From Polaromonas sp. JS666 (GTDB lineage: Bacteria; Pseudomonadota; Gammaproteobacteria; Burkholderiales; Burkholderiaceae_C): 64,000 nucleotides of DNA. Each line of letters opens with the position of its first letter. Positions within the stretch are counted from its first letter, which is position 1. Shown here one piece after another: positions 44,928 through 53,562 of this stretch. Under the pieces are notes generated by a model that worked only from the letters and a program-made list of their open reading frames with translations, had not been told where the DNA came from and did no database searches. Both the position numbers and the translations under genes were made by a program. The DNA is taken from NCBI RefSeq assembly GCF_900103405.1, contig NZ_FNHX01000015.1, positions 1-64,000 on the forward strand, written 5' to 3'.

Positions 44928-45116
44928 ATGGAATTCACGATCCCCGCCATGAGCTGCGGCCACTGCGCCAACGCCATCACCAAGGCTGTCAAGGCACTGG
45001 ATCCAGCCGCGCAGGTCAATGTGGACCTGGCGTCCAAAAAAGTCGTGGTCCAGACCCCCCGGGACCGGCAGGCCGTGGCCGCGGCGCTCGCGCAGGCGGG
45101 TTATCCCGTACAGTGA
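44928..45116 (+). CDS. copZ: Copper chaperone CopZ (heavy-metal-associated domain)
   Basis: The 62-residue protein is one HMA domain with the Cu(I)-binding CxxC in MSCGHCANAITKAV. It hands Cu(I) to CopA and CueR in the cytoplasm. AGAGG lies 5-6 nt before the ATG. It is divergent from copA and has its own CueR-type promoter; psd follows 72 bp downstream with a GTG start. Confidence 0.93.
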   Translation: MEFTIPAMSCGHCANAITKAVKALDPAAQVNVDLASKKVVVQTPRDRQAVAAALAQAGYPVQ

Positions 45117-45188
45117 GGCAGCGCCGCGCGGCGGCAAGGCCTTGGGGCGTCGATAGAATGGCCCTTCCTCCACCCTTCAAGCCGCCTA

Positions 45189-46037
45189 GTGTCCGACCGA
45201 TTCGCCGTCCTTCCCCAATACCTGTTTCCCAAGCAGGCGCTGACTTCCTTTGCCGGTTTTGTGGCTTCGCGCGAACGCGGCTGGGTCACGACGGAAATCA
45301 TCCGCCGCTTTGTCGCCAAGTACCGGGTCAACATGGAGGAGGCGCTGAACCCCGACATCGCCAGCTACCTGACCTTCAACGACTTTTTCACGCGCGCGCT
45401 CAAGCCCGGCGCGCGGCCGCTCGCCGCGGCCGAGCTGGTGTCGCCGGTGGACGGCGCGATCAGCCAGTTCGGCGCCATCGAGAAAGACCAGATATTCCAG
45501 GCCAAGGGCCACCGCTACTCCACCACCGCGCTGGTGGGCGGCGATGCGACGCTGGCCGCGCGCTACCAGGACGGCTACTTCGCCACGCTCTACCTGAGCC
45601 CCAGGGACTACCACCGCATCCACATGCCTTGCGACGGCCGGCTGGTGCGCATGGTTTATGTGCCCGGCGAGCTGTTTTCGGTCAACCCCGTCACCGCGCG
45701 CGGCGTGCCGGGCCTGTTCGCGCGCAACGAGCGTGTGGTCTGCGTCTTTGAGTCGGCGCGCGGGCCTTTTGTGCTGGTGCTGGTCGGCGCGACGATTGTC
45801 GGCAGCATGGCCACGGTGTGGCACGGCGTGGTCAACCCACCGCGCGGCAAGGAAGTGCGGCAGTGGGACTACCCCGACGAGCCGACCTCCGCGATACGCC
45901 TGAAGCAAGGCGAGGAAATGGGCCGCTTCCTGTTGGGCTCCACCGTCGTCATGCTGTTTCCCAAGGGGCCGCTGCAATTTAACCCCGAGTGGGCGCCCGG
46001 CCGTGAGATCCGGCTGGGCGAGGCCATGGCCTCCTAG
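45189..46037 (+). CDS. psd: Phosphatidylserine decarboxylase proenzyme
   Basis: The 282-residue inner-membrane enzyme makes phosphatidylethanolamine. The self-cleaving motif LGST (in RFLLGSTVVMLF) near the C-terminus forms the pyruvoyl prosthetic group. The His-containing block DYHRIHMPCDG and VSPVDGAISQFG are family hallmarks. The start is GTG at 45189 (MSDRFAVLPQY). Its stop overlaps the convergent DUF72 gene by 4 bp. Confidence 0.95.
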   Translation: MSDRFAVLPQYLFPKQALTSFAGFVASRERGWVTTEIIRRFVAKYRVNMEEALNPDIASYLTFNDFFTRALKPGARPLAAAELVSPVDGAISQFGAIEKDQIFQAKGHRYSTTALVGGDATLAARYQDGYFATLYLSPRDYHRIHMPCDGRLVRMVYVPGELFSVNPVTARGVPGLFARNERVVCVFESARGPFVLVLVGATIVGSMATVWHGVVNPPRGKEVRQWDYPDEPTSAIRLKQGEEMGRFLLGSTVVMLFPKGPLQFNPEWAPGREIRLGEAMAS

Positions 46038-46900
46038 CCCTGAGCGGGGGGCGTAAAGCCCAGGCGCTTTAAAAACGCCATGGCCGCGGCAGGCGCCCTT
46101 TCCTTGGCGCCGTTGATGAAATACACAAACACGTCGCGCGGCTTTCCCTGCGCCGGGGCTTCTTCCAGCGTTGGCAGGTCCCCGGGCGCACCGCCTGCGG
46201 CCCATTGCCTTGCACGTTCAGCCCAGGCGTACAGCGCACCTTCCTCATAGCCGGTCTCCAGGCCTGCCTCGCTCATCATGAGGCGGGCATAGGCAAAGTC
46301 GCCCGTGAGGTCGGCGAAGGACGGGAACTTGTCAGCGTCGGTAAACACCGTCGCGACCCTGTAACGGCGCGCCAGCGCGAGGTAGTCGGGCGACATGAAA
46401 CTTTCATGGCGCACGTCGACCACATGGCGCAGCGCGAGGCCGTCCACCTGTTTGGGCAGCAGCGCCAGAAAGGCCTCGAAATCCCCGGCCTCGAACACCT
46501 TGCCGGGCATGAATTGCCAGACGATGGGGCCCAGTTTGCCGCCCAGCTCGCTGATGCCGCTTTCGGTGAAGCGCCGGATGGACTCGCCCGCCTCGGCCAG
46601 AACCCGGCGGTTGGTCGCGTAGCGCGAGGCCTTGAGGGAAAACACGAAGTTGTCCGGGGTTTCGTCATGCCATTTTCTGAAGCTGGCCGGCTTGAGCGTG
46701 CCGTAATAGGTGCCGTTGACCTCGATGGCGCTCAGCTGGCGGCTGGCGTATTCGAGTTCCCGGCTGTGCGGCAGGCCGGGGGGAAAAAAGCTGCCGCGCC
46801 AGGGCTCAAAAGTCCAGCCGCCCACGCCAGCGCGTATGCGGGCATCGGCGGTGGAAGGCGCGGCGGAAGATGGCGCTTGCGCGCGGCTGGTGGGTGTCAT
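46034..46900 (-). CDS. DUF72 domain-containing protein
   Basis: The 288-residue protein matches DUF72: IRAGVGGWTFEPWRGSFFP, EVNGTYYGTLKPASFRKWHDETP, FSLKASRYATN and a late FVYFINGAKERAPAAA. The family has a TIM-barrel-like fold and is not firmly assigned; DUF72 and YecE proteins are often near nucleic-acid genes. The start is chosen at the ATG at 46900; the N-terminal Ala/Ser-rich stretch (residues 1-20) is not conserved, so ATG choice is uncertain. It has host-like codon use. Confidence 0.88.
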   Translation of the reverse strand: MTPTSRAQAPSSAAPSTADARIRAGVGGWTFEPWRGSFFPPGLPHSRELEYASRQLSAIEVNGTYYGTLKPASFRKWHDETPDNFVFSLKASRYATNRRVLAEAGESIRRFTESGISELGGKLGPIVWQFMPGKVFEAGDFEAFLALLPKQVDGLALRHVVDVRHESFMSPDYLALARRYRVATVFTDADKFPSFADLTGDFAYARLMMSEAGLETGYEEGALYAWAERARQWAAGGAPGDLPTLEEAPAQGKPRDVFVYFINGAKERAPAAAMAFLKRLGFTPPAQG

Positions 46901-47010
46901 GGCGGCTCCGTGGCGTACTTGTCTGGTCTCTCGTCCAAATAGAGGAGATATCTTTGCCCCCGCCGGCCGCCGGCGCTGTAGGTTGAATTCTCCAATTGCG
47001 GGTCTTCCAT

Positions 47011-47281
47011 TAGAGCCTGTCTACGATCTAAAAGGGGCCGCGTTGGGGTGCAATCGGGATGAGTGGGCCGACCGGGAACGCCGCATGGGCTAATGCCCAT
47101 GCAAGGGCCTGGGTGGCTCAATCGCCCGATTTCACCCCAACCCGGAGGGCAAGTGCCTTTTCGGGCGGTCTGCGGCGTTGCGGCGCTAGCCCATAGGTGA
47201 ACTATGGGCGTCGCACCGCGCCTTGCATCCCATCCCGAAAAGGCGCTTGCGCGGCCCCTTTTAGATCGTAGACAGGCTCTA
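47011..47281. mobile_element. 271-bp nested-palindrome element (MITE-like)
   Basis: The element is bounded by 32-bp perfect terminal inverted repeats (47011-47042 and 47250-47281, outermost bases TAGAGCCTGTC). Inside are two long hairpins: a left one (47042-47141, GTTGGGGTG pairing with CACCCCAAC, capped by the perfect 8-bp stem GCATGGGC/GCCCATGC) and a right one (47150-47250, GCAAGTGCCTTTTCGGG against CCCGAAAAGGCGCTTGC, capped by GCCCATAG/CTATGGGC). TA at both ends fits a TA-target transposon such as IS630/Tc1. No transposase is encoded. It fills most of the 474-bp gap between the DUF72 gene and the M20 gene. Confidence 0.7.
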
Positions 47282-47374
47282 TGTGGCGTGGTCTGTGCCG
47301 GAAGCGTACAGTAGCAGCTGCCGCAGCAAAACGCTGTCCTAAAAAGCCGACATTTTTCTCCCGGAGCCTTTCCC

Positions 47375-48850
47375 ATGAACGCCCCATTGCACCGCGAAAT
47401 TCCCGCCAGCATCCTCAATGCCGCCCAGGCCCTGTCCCAGGTCACGGCCCAGTGGGACGGCGACATCGTCAAACAGATCACCGACTACATTTCCATCCCC
47501 GCCAAGTCCCCCACTTTCGATAGCGACTGGGCGCAGCACGGTTTCATTGACACCGTCATGCGCAATGCGGCAGCCTGGGTCGAGGCGCAGAAGGTCGAAG
47601 GCCTCAAGCTGGAGATCGTGCGCATCGAAGGCCGCACGCCGGTGCTGTTCTTTGAGATCCCGGCCACACGCGCCGATTCCACACAAACCGTGCTGATGTA
47701 CGGCCACCTCGACAAGCAGCCCGAATTCACCGGCTGGCGCAATGACCTGAGCCCCTGGACCGCCAAGTATGAGGACGGCAAGCTCTACGGCCGCGGCGCC
47801 GCCGACGACGGCTACGCCGTCTATGCCAGCATTGCCGCGGTGCAGGCTCTCAAGGCGCAGAACGTCCCGCATCCGCGCATCGTCGGCCTGATCGAAACCT
47901 GCGAGGAAAGTGGCTCCTACGACCTGCTGCCCTACGTCAACGCGCTGCGCGAGCGGCTGGGCGAAGTCGCGCTGGTGGTGTGCCTGGATTCCGGCGCCGG
48001 CAACTACGACCAACTGTGGCTGACCACCAGCCTGCGCGGCAACGCGGCCGGTGTGCTTAAGGTGGAAATCCTCACCGAAGGCGTGCACTCCGGCGACGCC
48101 AGCGGCCTGGTGCCCTCGAGCTTTCGCATCATGCGCCAGGTGCTGGACCGCCTCGAGGACAGCAAGACTGGGCGCCTGCTGCCGCAGAGCTTTCACTGCG
48201 AAATCCCGGCCGATCGCCTGGCCCAGGCGCAGGCCACCGCCAAAATCCTCGGTGACGAAATCTACAAGCGTTTTCCGTGGGCGCATTACGACTGCGAAGG
48301 CTCCAGTACCTTTGCCTTGCCCACCACCACCGACCCGGTCGAAGCCCTGCTCAACCGCACCTGGCGCCCCACACTGAGCGTGACCGGCGCCGAAGGCTTT
48401 CCGGCGCTCAAGGACGCTGGCAATGTGCTGCGCCCCTACACCGCCTTCAAGCTCTCGCTGCGGTTTCCGCCGCTGATCGATGCCGGCGCGGCGGTGCAGG
48501 AACTCAAGGCCCTGCTCGAAGACAACGCGCCCTACCAGGCCAAAGTCACCTTTGAAAGCAATGGCGGGGCCACTGGCTGGAACGCGCCCAGCACGGTGTC
48601 CTGGTTCGAGAACGCGCTCAACGACGCATCGCAAAGCTTTTTTGGCGCGCCCTGCGGCACCATAGGCCAGGGCGGCACCATTCCGCTGATGAACATGCTG
48701 AGCAAGGGCTTTCCCAAGGCGCAGATGATGGTCTGCGGCGTGCTGGGCCCCAAGAGCAACGCCCACGGCCCCAACGAGTTTCTGAACGTGCCCTACGCCA
48801 AGAAGCTGACCGCCGCGGTCGCGCACGTCATGGCCCGCGTCCCCGGTTGA
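47375..48850 (+). CDS. M20 family metallopeptidase
   Basis: The 491-residue protein is a zinc-dependent M20 dipeptidase/deacylase of the CNDP-like type. Metal-site pieces include VLMYGHLDKQPE (His and Asp), GRGAADDGYAVYAS, ETCEESGSYDL and the late KSNAHGPNEFLNVP. The dimerisation (lid) domain is inserted between about residues 220 and 390. No signal peptide. CGGAG precedes the ATG. It begins about 95 bp right of the nested-palindrome element. Confidence 0.9.
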   Translation: MNAPLHREIPASILNAAQALSQVTAQWDGDIVKQITDYISIPAKSPTFDSDWAQHGFIDTVMRNAAAWVEAQKVEGLKLEIVRIEGRTPVLFFEIPATRADSTQTVLMYGHLDKQPEFTGWRNDLSPWTAKYEDGKLYGRGAADDGYAVYASIAAVQALKAQNVPHPRIVGLIETCEESGSYDLLPYVNALRERLGEVALVVCLDSGAGNYDQLWLTTSLRGNAAGVLKVEILTEGVHSGDASGLVPSSFRIMRQVLDRLEDSKTGRLLPQSFHCEIPADRLAQAQATAKILGDEIYKRFPWAHYDCEGSSTFALPTTTDPVEALLNRTWRPTLSVTGAEGFPALKDAGNVLRPYTAFKLSLRFPPLIDAGAAVQELKALLEDNAPYQAKVTFESNGGATGWNAPSTVSWFENALNDASQSFFGAPCGTIGQGGTIPLMNMLSKGFPKAQMMVCGVLGPKSNAHGPNEFLNVPYAKKLTAAVAHVMARVPG

Positions 48851-48926
48851 TTCGGGTGCGGCGCCCTTTTCCTTCGCATCGCGGCCTGCCGCGCGCGCTT
48901 GCCACAGGCCAGGCTTTCGCCGCCGC

Positions 48927-49853
48927 ATGCATTCGACCATCCTAGCCCCCTTCACCGCCCGCGATGGCGAGAACCTGGCCTTGTACGAGTGGCCGCTGGA
49001 CGCCTGGGCCGACGAAATGGGCCCACACGCGCCGCCGCCGCGCGCCGTCGTGCTGCTGGTGCACGGCCTGGGCGAACACGCCCTGCGCTACGACCATGTC
49101 GCGCGCCAATTGATGGAATGGGGTTTTGCCGTGCGCGCTTACGACCAGCGCGGCCACGGCGAGTCCGGCGGCGCGCGCGGCGTGCTGCCCGCTGACAGCA
49201 CCTTGCTCGAGGACTTGGCCGAGGTGGTCGACGACACGCGGCTGCGCTGCATGCGCCTGCTGAAGGAGTCTCCCTCGCACCATGCGTCGGCCGAGTCCGA
49301 CCATATCCCGCTGGTACTGCTGGGCCATAGCCTGGGCGGCCTGGTGGTGAGCCGTTTTGTCTCGCTGGGCATACGTCCCGTCGAAGGCCTGGTGATGTCT
49401 TCGCCGGCGCTGGATGCGGGCCTCAATCCCCTGCAGAAACTGCTGCTGGCCTTCATGCCCAGGCTGGCCCCCGACTTTTGCGTGGGCAACGGCCTGGACC
49501 CGCACTATCTTTCGCACGACCCGGAAGTGGTCAGGAAATACCTGGCCGACAAGCTGGTGCACAACAGGATTTCGCCCCGGCTGGGCAAGTTCATCGCGAC
49601 GGCCGGCCCCGCCACGATAGCGGCCGCCGCCCAGTGGCGCACGCCCACACTGCTGATGTATGCGGGCGCGGACCGCCTGGTTGACCCGGCGGGTAGCCGC
49701 GCTTTCGCGGAAAGCGCCGCGAGTTCACGCGCCGTCAAGCCCGGCACGGTGACCGCGCGCTGCTTTGAGGGCCTCTACCACGAGATCTTCAACGAAATCG
49801 ACTCGGCGCCGGTGTTCGACACGCTCAAGGCCTGGCTGGACGCGCGTTTCTAG
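48927..49853 (+). CDS. Alpha/beta hydrolase, monoacylglycerol-lipase-like
   Basis: The 308-residue protein has VLLVHGLGEHALRYDHVA (oxyanion loop), YDQRGHGESGG, and the nucleophile elbow LLGHSLGGLVVSRF (Ser). The later GADRLVDPAGSRAF and GLYHEIFNE supply the Asp and His. This pattern matches the serine aminopeptidase S33/monoacylglycerol lipase (lysophospholipase) group. No signal peptide, so probably cytoplasmic. The substrate is inferred only at class level. Confidence 0.88.
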   Translation: MHSTILAPFTARDGENLALYEWPLDAWADEMGPHAPPPRAVVLLVHGLGEHALRYDHVARQLMEWGFAVRAYDQRGHGESGGARGVLPADSTLLEDLAEVVDDTRLRCMRLLKESPSHHASAESDHIPLVLLGHSLGGLVVSRFVSLGIRPVEGLVMSSPALDAGLNPLQKLLLAFMPRLAPDFCVGNGLDPHYLSHDPEVVRKYLADKLVHNRISPRLGKFIATAGPATIAAAAQWRTPTLLMYAGADRLVDPAGSRAFAESAASSRAVKPGTVTARCFEGLYHEIFNEIDSAPVFDTLKAWLDARF

Positions 49854-49874
49854 GCTTGCGCCAACTCAAAAAAA

Positions 49875-50342
49875 TCAGCGGGCCTGCTTCAGCAGGCCGC
49901 CCAGCATGCCCATCAGGTCCTCGCCGCTGCCCAGGCCTTGCTCGGGCGCCTGGCCTTCGGGCGTCAGGTGGTTGATCAGGCCCGGCAGGATGTGGGAAAG
50001 CTGGCTGGCGGCATCGCCGGGATCCAGCCCCAGCTTTGCGGCGATGTCGGATACGGTGCCGGCGCCCAGCGCGCTGGTGACCTGGTCGCCGGAGACGGGT
50101 TGGTTGGCCCCGCTGCCTATCCATGACTGGATGGCGTCGCCCAGGCCGGCTTGTTCGAACTTGCTGACCAGCCCACCCAGGCCGCCCTGGCCGCCGTTGT
50201 TGGCCAGCATGTCCGTGGCGACCTGGATCAGCTGCGGATTGCTGGCCAGCATGCCGATGAGGCCGCCCAGGCCCGCGCCGGCCTGGCCTTGCTGGCCGTT
50301 GTTGTTGAGGACGCTGCCCAGGACTGAATCAAGCAAACCCAT
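49875..50342 (-). CDS. YidB-like protein (DUF937)
   Basis: The 155-residue protein matches YidB/DUF937: MGLLDSVLGSVL, a Gly/Gln/Asn-rich low-complexity part, then a helical core with MLASNPQLIQVATDMLANN and WIGSGANQPVSGDQVTSALG. The function of the family is unknown. The start at 50342 was chosen because the family begins MGLLDS. It is convergent with the hydrolase gene; the MFS gene is 65 bp upstream on the same strand. Confidence 0.88.
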   Translation of the reverse strand: MGLLDSVLGSVLNNNGQQGQAGAGLGGLIGMLASNPQLIQVATDMLANNGGQGGLGGLVSKFEQAGLGDAIQSWIGSGANQPVSGDQVTSALGAGTVSDIAAKLGLDPGDAASQLSHILPGLINHLTPEGQAPEQGLGSGEDLMGMLGGLLKQAR

Positions 50343-50407
50343 GACGAACTCCTCAAGTGAGGTGAAATAAAAACGGGAGAAAACGGGTGACACAACCGTG
50401 GAAGGCT

Positions 50408-51577
50408 TCAGGCATTCTGTTCCCTGCGCCGGCCCAGTGCAAGCCAGGCCAGCAAGGCGCCGGTCAGGCCCAGCGGCAGCAGCGAACCGAGGTTGAGCAA
50501 AGCCCAGCCCTGGGTTGTGACCAGCACGCCGGAAGCCAGCGAAGAAACCGCCAGCACGGCAAAAATGCAGAAATTGAGCGCACCCTGCGCCTTGTCTTTT
50601 TCTTCGGGGCGGTAGGCCGTGAGCGCCAGCGTGGTGGCGCCGGTGAACAGGAAGTTCCAGCCCAGCCCCAGCAGGAAAAGCGCCCCCAGGAACTGCTTGA
50701 GGTCCACGCCCGAGAGTGCGATCAGCACGCACAGCACGTTGAGCAGCAGGCCCGCCGCCATGATGGGCAGGGTGCCGAAGCGGCGTATCAGGTGGCCGGT
50801 GAAAAAGCCCGGCGCGAACATGCCGATCACATGCCACTCCAGCACCAGCGCGACGCTGGAAAACGGCAGGCCGCAGACCTGCATGGCGATGGGCGTGGCG
50901 GCCATCAGCAAATTCATCACGCCAAAACCCAGGGCGCCGGCGGCCGCGGCCACGATAAAGACCGGTTGGCGCATGATTTCAGAAAGCGGACGCCCTCCCC
51001 GGGCCGCATGTGCCTCGGGCGGCGGCGGGAACCGGATGAAGGCCAGCAAGGCCATGGACAGCAGCGCCACGCCGGCCAGCGCCAGGTAGGCGCCGGCGAA
51101 GGGCACGGCGGTCAGTTCCCGCGTATGTGCCGCGAGGTTGGGCCCGGCGACGGCGCCCAGCAGGCCGCCGGCCATGACCAGCGAAATCGCTTTTTCGCGA
51201 AAGGCCGGCAGGGCCAGCTCGGCCGCGGCGAAGCGGTAGAGCTGCGCGTTGGCGCTGTAGTAGCCGGCCACCACCGTGGCCGTCACCAGCAGCCAGAAGT
51301 TGCGGCTGTAGGCCGCATAGCAGCACAGCAGGGCCGAGGCCACGGCCACCAGCAGGCCCAGCTGGAAAGAGGTCTTGCGCCCGAAGCGCGATTGCGTGCG
51401 CGCCACCACCGCGGTCGACAGCGCACCGCCCACCACATACCCCATGACGGGCAGGGTGGCCATCCAGCCCAGCGGCGCCAGGTTCAGGCCGACCAGGCCG
51501 TTGATGGCGATGAAGGTGACGTTGTTGGTCAGGAACAGGCCCTGGCAGACGGCCAGCAGCCAGAGGTTGCGGTTCAT
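50408..51577 (-). CDS. MFS transporter
   Basis: The 389-residue protein has twelve hydrophobic segments of the major facilitator superfamily, with TQSRFGRKTSFQLG (motif A-like loop, between helices 2 and 3). A central cytoplasmic loop lies near RFPPPPEAHAARGGRP. The substrate is unknown. The ATG at 51577 gives the full first helix (MNRNLWLLAVCQGLF) and overlaps the end of rsmE by 4 bp, so the two may be coupled. The frame stays open upstream over rsmE, but that part is not protein-like. Confidence 0.9.
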   Translation of the reverse strand: MNRNLWLLAVCQGLFLTNNVTFIAINGLVGLNLAPLGWMATLPVMGYVVGGALSTAVVARTQSRFGRKTSFQLGLLVAVASALLCCYAAYSRNFWLLVTATVVAGYYSANAQLYRFAAAELALPAFREKAISLVMAGGLLGAVAGPNLAAHTRELTAVPFAGAYLALAGVALLSMALLAFIRFPPPPEAHAARGGRPLSEIMRQPVFIVAAAAGALGFGVMNLLMAATPIAMQVCGLPFSSVALVLEWHVIGMFAPGFFTGHLIRRFGTLPIMAAGLLLNVLCVLIALSGVDLKQFLGALFLLGLGWNFLFTGATTLALTAYRPEEKDKAQGALNFCIFAVLAVSSLASGVLVTTQGWALLNLGSLLPLGLTGALLAWLALGRRREQNA

Positions 51578-52329
51578 GCGGCGGCACCCAGCGTCAGCAG
51601 CGAGAGGCAGGCCAGCGGCGCGGTTTCGGCCCGCAGCACACGCGGGCCCAGCGTGACGGGGCTGAAGCCGCCGGCGATGGCCGCGGCCTCTTCGGCGGGG
51701 CTCAGGCCGCCCTCGGGGCCGCTCAAAAACGTCAGCGCGCCGTTGCCCGGCACTGCCTGGGCCAGCGGGCGGCTGCCCTCGCGCAGCGACAGCAGCATGC
51801 GGCTGCCATCCGCGGCCGCGTTCCCGGTGCCCTTGAGCCAGTCGGCCAGGCTGGCGACCTCGTGGATCAGCGGGATGCGGCTGCGGCCGCACTGTTCGCA
51901 GGCGGCGATGGCCACGCCGCGCCAGTGCGAGATTTTTTTGTCGGCGCGCTCGCCCTTCAGGCGCAGCACGCTGCGCTCGCTCATCAGGGGCTGGATGCTG
52001 GCCGCGCCCAGCTCGGCGGCTTTTTCCACCAGCCAGTCCATGCGCTCGTTGGCCGGCATGCCGACCGCCAGGTGGATGGCGCGGCCGGCCTCGCGCGAAG
52101 TCGCTGTGTACGCGCCAATGGTGACCTCGACCTCGCTGCGGCCCATGCGCGCGACCGTGGCGCCAAACTCCCCTTCGCTGCCGGGCAGGCCGTCGCCCCG
52201 GCCGTTGAACAGCGAGAGGGCATCCCCGGGCTGCAGCCGCAGGACCTGCACGTGGCGGGCGGCGTCCGGCGGCAGCTGGACTGTCGTGCCCGGCACCAGC
52301 GCGATGTCGGCGTAGAAACGGGCATTCAT
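51574..52329 (-). CDS. rsmE: 16S rRNA (uracil1498-N3)-methyltransferase RsmE
   Basis: The 251-residue SPOUT enzyme methylates U1498 of 16S rRNA. The knot motif is visible as LSGPEGGLSPAEEAA, and the end VLRAETAPLACLSLL is typical. The N-terminal PUA-like domain starts FYADIALVPGTTVQLPPDAARHVQVLRLQPGD. It ends in a 4-bp overlap with the MFS gene and starts 9 bp after the amgK stop on the same strand. Confidence 0.95.
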   Translation of the reverse strand: MNARFYADIALVPGTTVQLPPDAARHVQVLRLQPGDALSLFNGRGDGLPGSEGEFGATVARMGRSEVEVTIGAYTATSREAGRAIHLAVGMPANERMDWLVEKAAELGAASIQPLMSERSVLRLKGERADKKISHWRGVAIAACEQCGRSRIPLIHEVASLADWLKGTGNAAADGSRMLLSLREGSRPLAQAVPGNGALTFLSGPEGGLSPAEEAAAIAGGFSPVTLGPRVLRAETAPLACLSLLTLGAAA

Positions 52330-52338
52330 GGCATGGCC

Positions 52339-53445
52339 TTAAAACGTGTAGCCCACGCGGGTCTCATTGCCTTCGATCTCGTCGAGCAGCACCATCAGCG
52401 GGCCCAGCTGCCGGTAGCGCGCGGCAGTGTTGCGCGCGTATTTGATGAAGCGCGGGGTGTCGGCCAGGTATTTGGGCTTGCCGTCGCGCAGCGTGAGGCG
52501 TGCGAAAATACCCAGAATTTTGAGATGGCGCTGCAGGCCCATCCATTCGACGGCCCGGTAAAACTCGCCGAAATCGTCACCGACCGGCAAGCCCGCCTTG
52601 CGGGCCTTTTGCCAGTAGCGCACGGTGATGTCGAGCACAAAATCCTCTTCCCAGCTCAGAAACGCATCGCGCATCAGGCTGGCGATGTCGTAGGTGATGG
52701 GGCCGTAGACCGCGTCCTGGAAGTCAAGCACACCCAGTGGCGGCGCATCAGCGGGCGTTGTGGATACGCCATCCGGAATCATCAGATTGCGCGGCATGAA
52801 GTCGCGGTGCACGAACACCCGCGCGCCGTCGAGCGAATTCAGGTTGCTGGCCTTGATCTGCGCGAAGAGGACGTCGAGTTTGTCCTGCAGGCCGGTGTCT
52901 AGCGCGAGGCCGCGGTGTTTGGCGACGTACCAGTCCGGAAACAGCGAAAGTTCGCGCGACAGCAGTGCGTCGTCATAGGGGGGGAGCACGCCGGGCTGCG
53001 ACGCGAGTTGCCAGCGAATCAAGGCCTCCACCGCATCCATATACAAGTCATAGTGCGCAGGCGTCGGGCTGGCAACGGCCTCAACTGCGGCGGGTGGGGC
53101 GATCACTTCCATCATGGTCCGCGCGCCCAGGTCGCTCAGCAACATAAAGCCCAGGGATTCGTCCCATGCCAGCACGCGCGGCGCGTTCAGGCCTGCGCCG
53201 GCCATCAGGCCTGCGACCTTGACAAAGGGCTTGCAGTCCTCCTGCGCGGGCGGCGCATCCATGATGATGCAGCTGCCTTCGCCCGACGCGGCGTCCACCC
53301 TGAAATAACGGCGAAAGCTCGCGTCGGCGGAGGCCGGCCTCAATGTGTTGGCTTGCAGGTGGTGCTGGCGGGCCGTGGCGGCCAGCCAGTGCTCGAAGGC
53401 GGCGGCGCGTGCGGGATCGGCCCAGGCGATGGATGGTGCGGTCAT
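52339..53445 (-). CDS. amgK: Amino sugar kinase AmgK (APH fold)
   Basis: The 368-residue protein has the aminoglycoside-phosphotransferase fold: SFRRYFRVDAASGEGSCIIMDAPP, the catalytic loop VFVHRDFMPRNLMI and the metal motif VLDFQDAVYGPITYD. Anomeric MurNAc/GlcNAc kinase AmgK of peptidoglycan recycling is the best match, since its gene classically sits divergent from lptD-surA, as here. The partner murU is not next to it. The ATG at 53445 is the last in a frame that stays open far upstream, antisense to lptD, which is a GC artefact. Confidence 0.88.
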   Translation of the reverse strand: MTAPSIAWADPARAAAFEHWLAATARQHHLQANTLRPASADASFRRYFRVDAASGEGSCIIMDAPPAQEDCKPFVKVAGLMAGAGLNAPRVLAWDESLGFMLLSDLGARTMMEVIAPPAAVEAVASPTPAHYDLYMDAVEALIRWQLASQPGVLPPYDDALLSRELSLFPDWYVAKHRGLALDTGLQDKLDVLFAQIKASNLNSLDGARVFVHRDFMPRNLMIPDGVSTTPADAPPLGVLDFQDAVYGPITYDIASLMRDAFLSWEEDFVLDITVRYWQKARKAGLPVGDDFGEFYRAVEWMGLQRHLKILGIFARLTLRDGKPKYLADTPRFIKYARNTAARYRQLGPLMVLLDEIEGNETRVGYTF

Positions 53446-53562
53446 GCTTGCGAAGCCTTCGCCGGGCGCGCGGCCGGGCTCGGGTTCGGCATTGTGGGGA
53501 GGGGATGGAGGGTCATGGATAATCAGGCCTGATTTTACAAACGGGTTTATCTCACATAAACG

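Noticed and set aside
46897-47481. 194-codon minus-strand frame across the nested-palindrome element
   Set aside because: It runs through inverted repeats and has no domain. The region is better explained as a structured mobile repeat.
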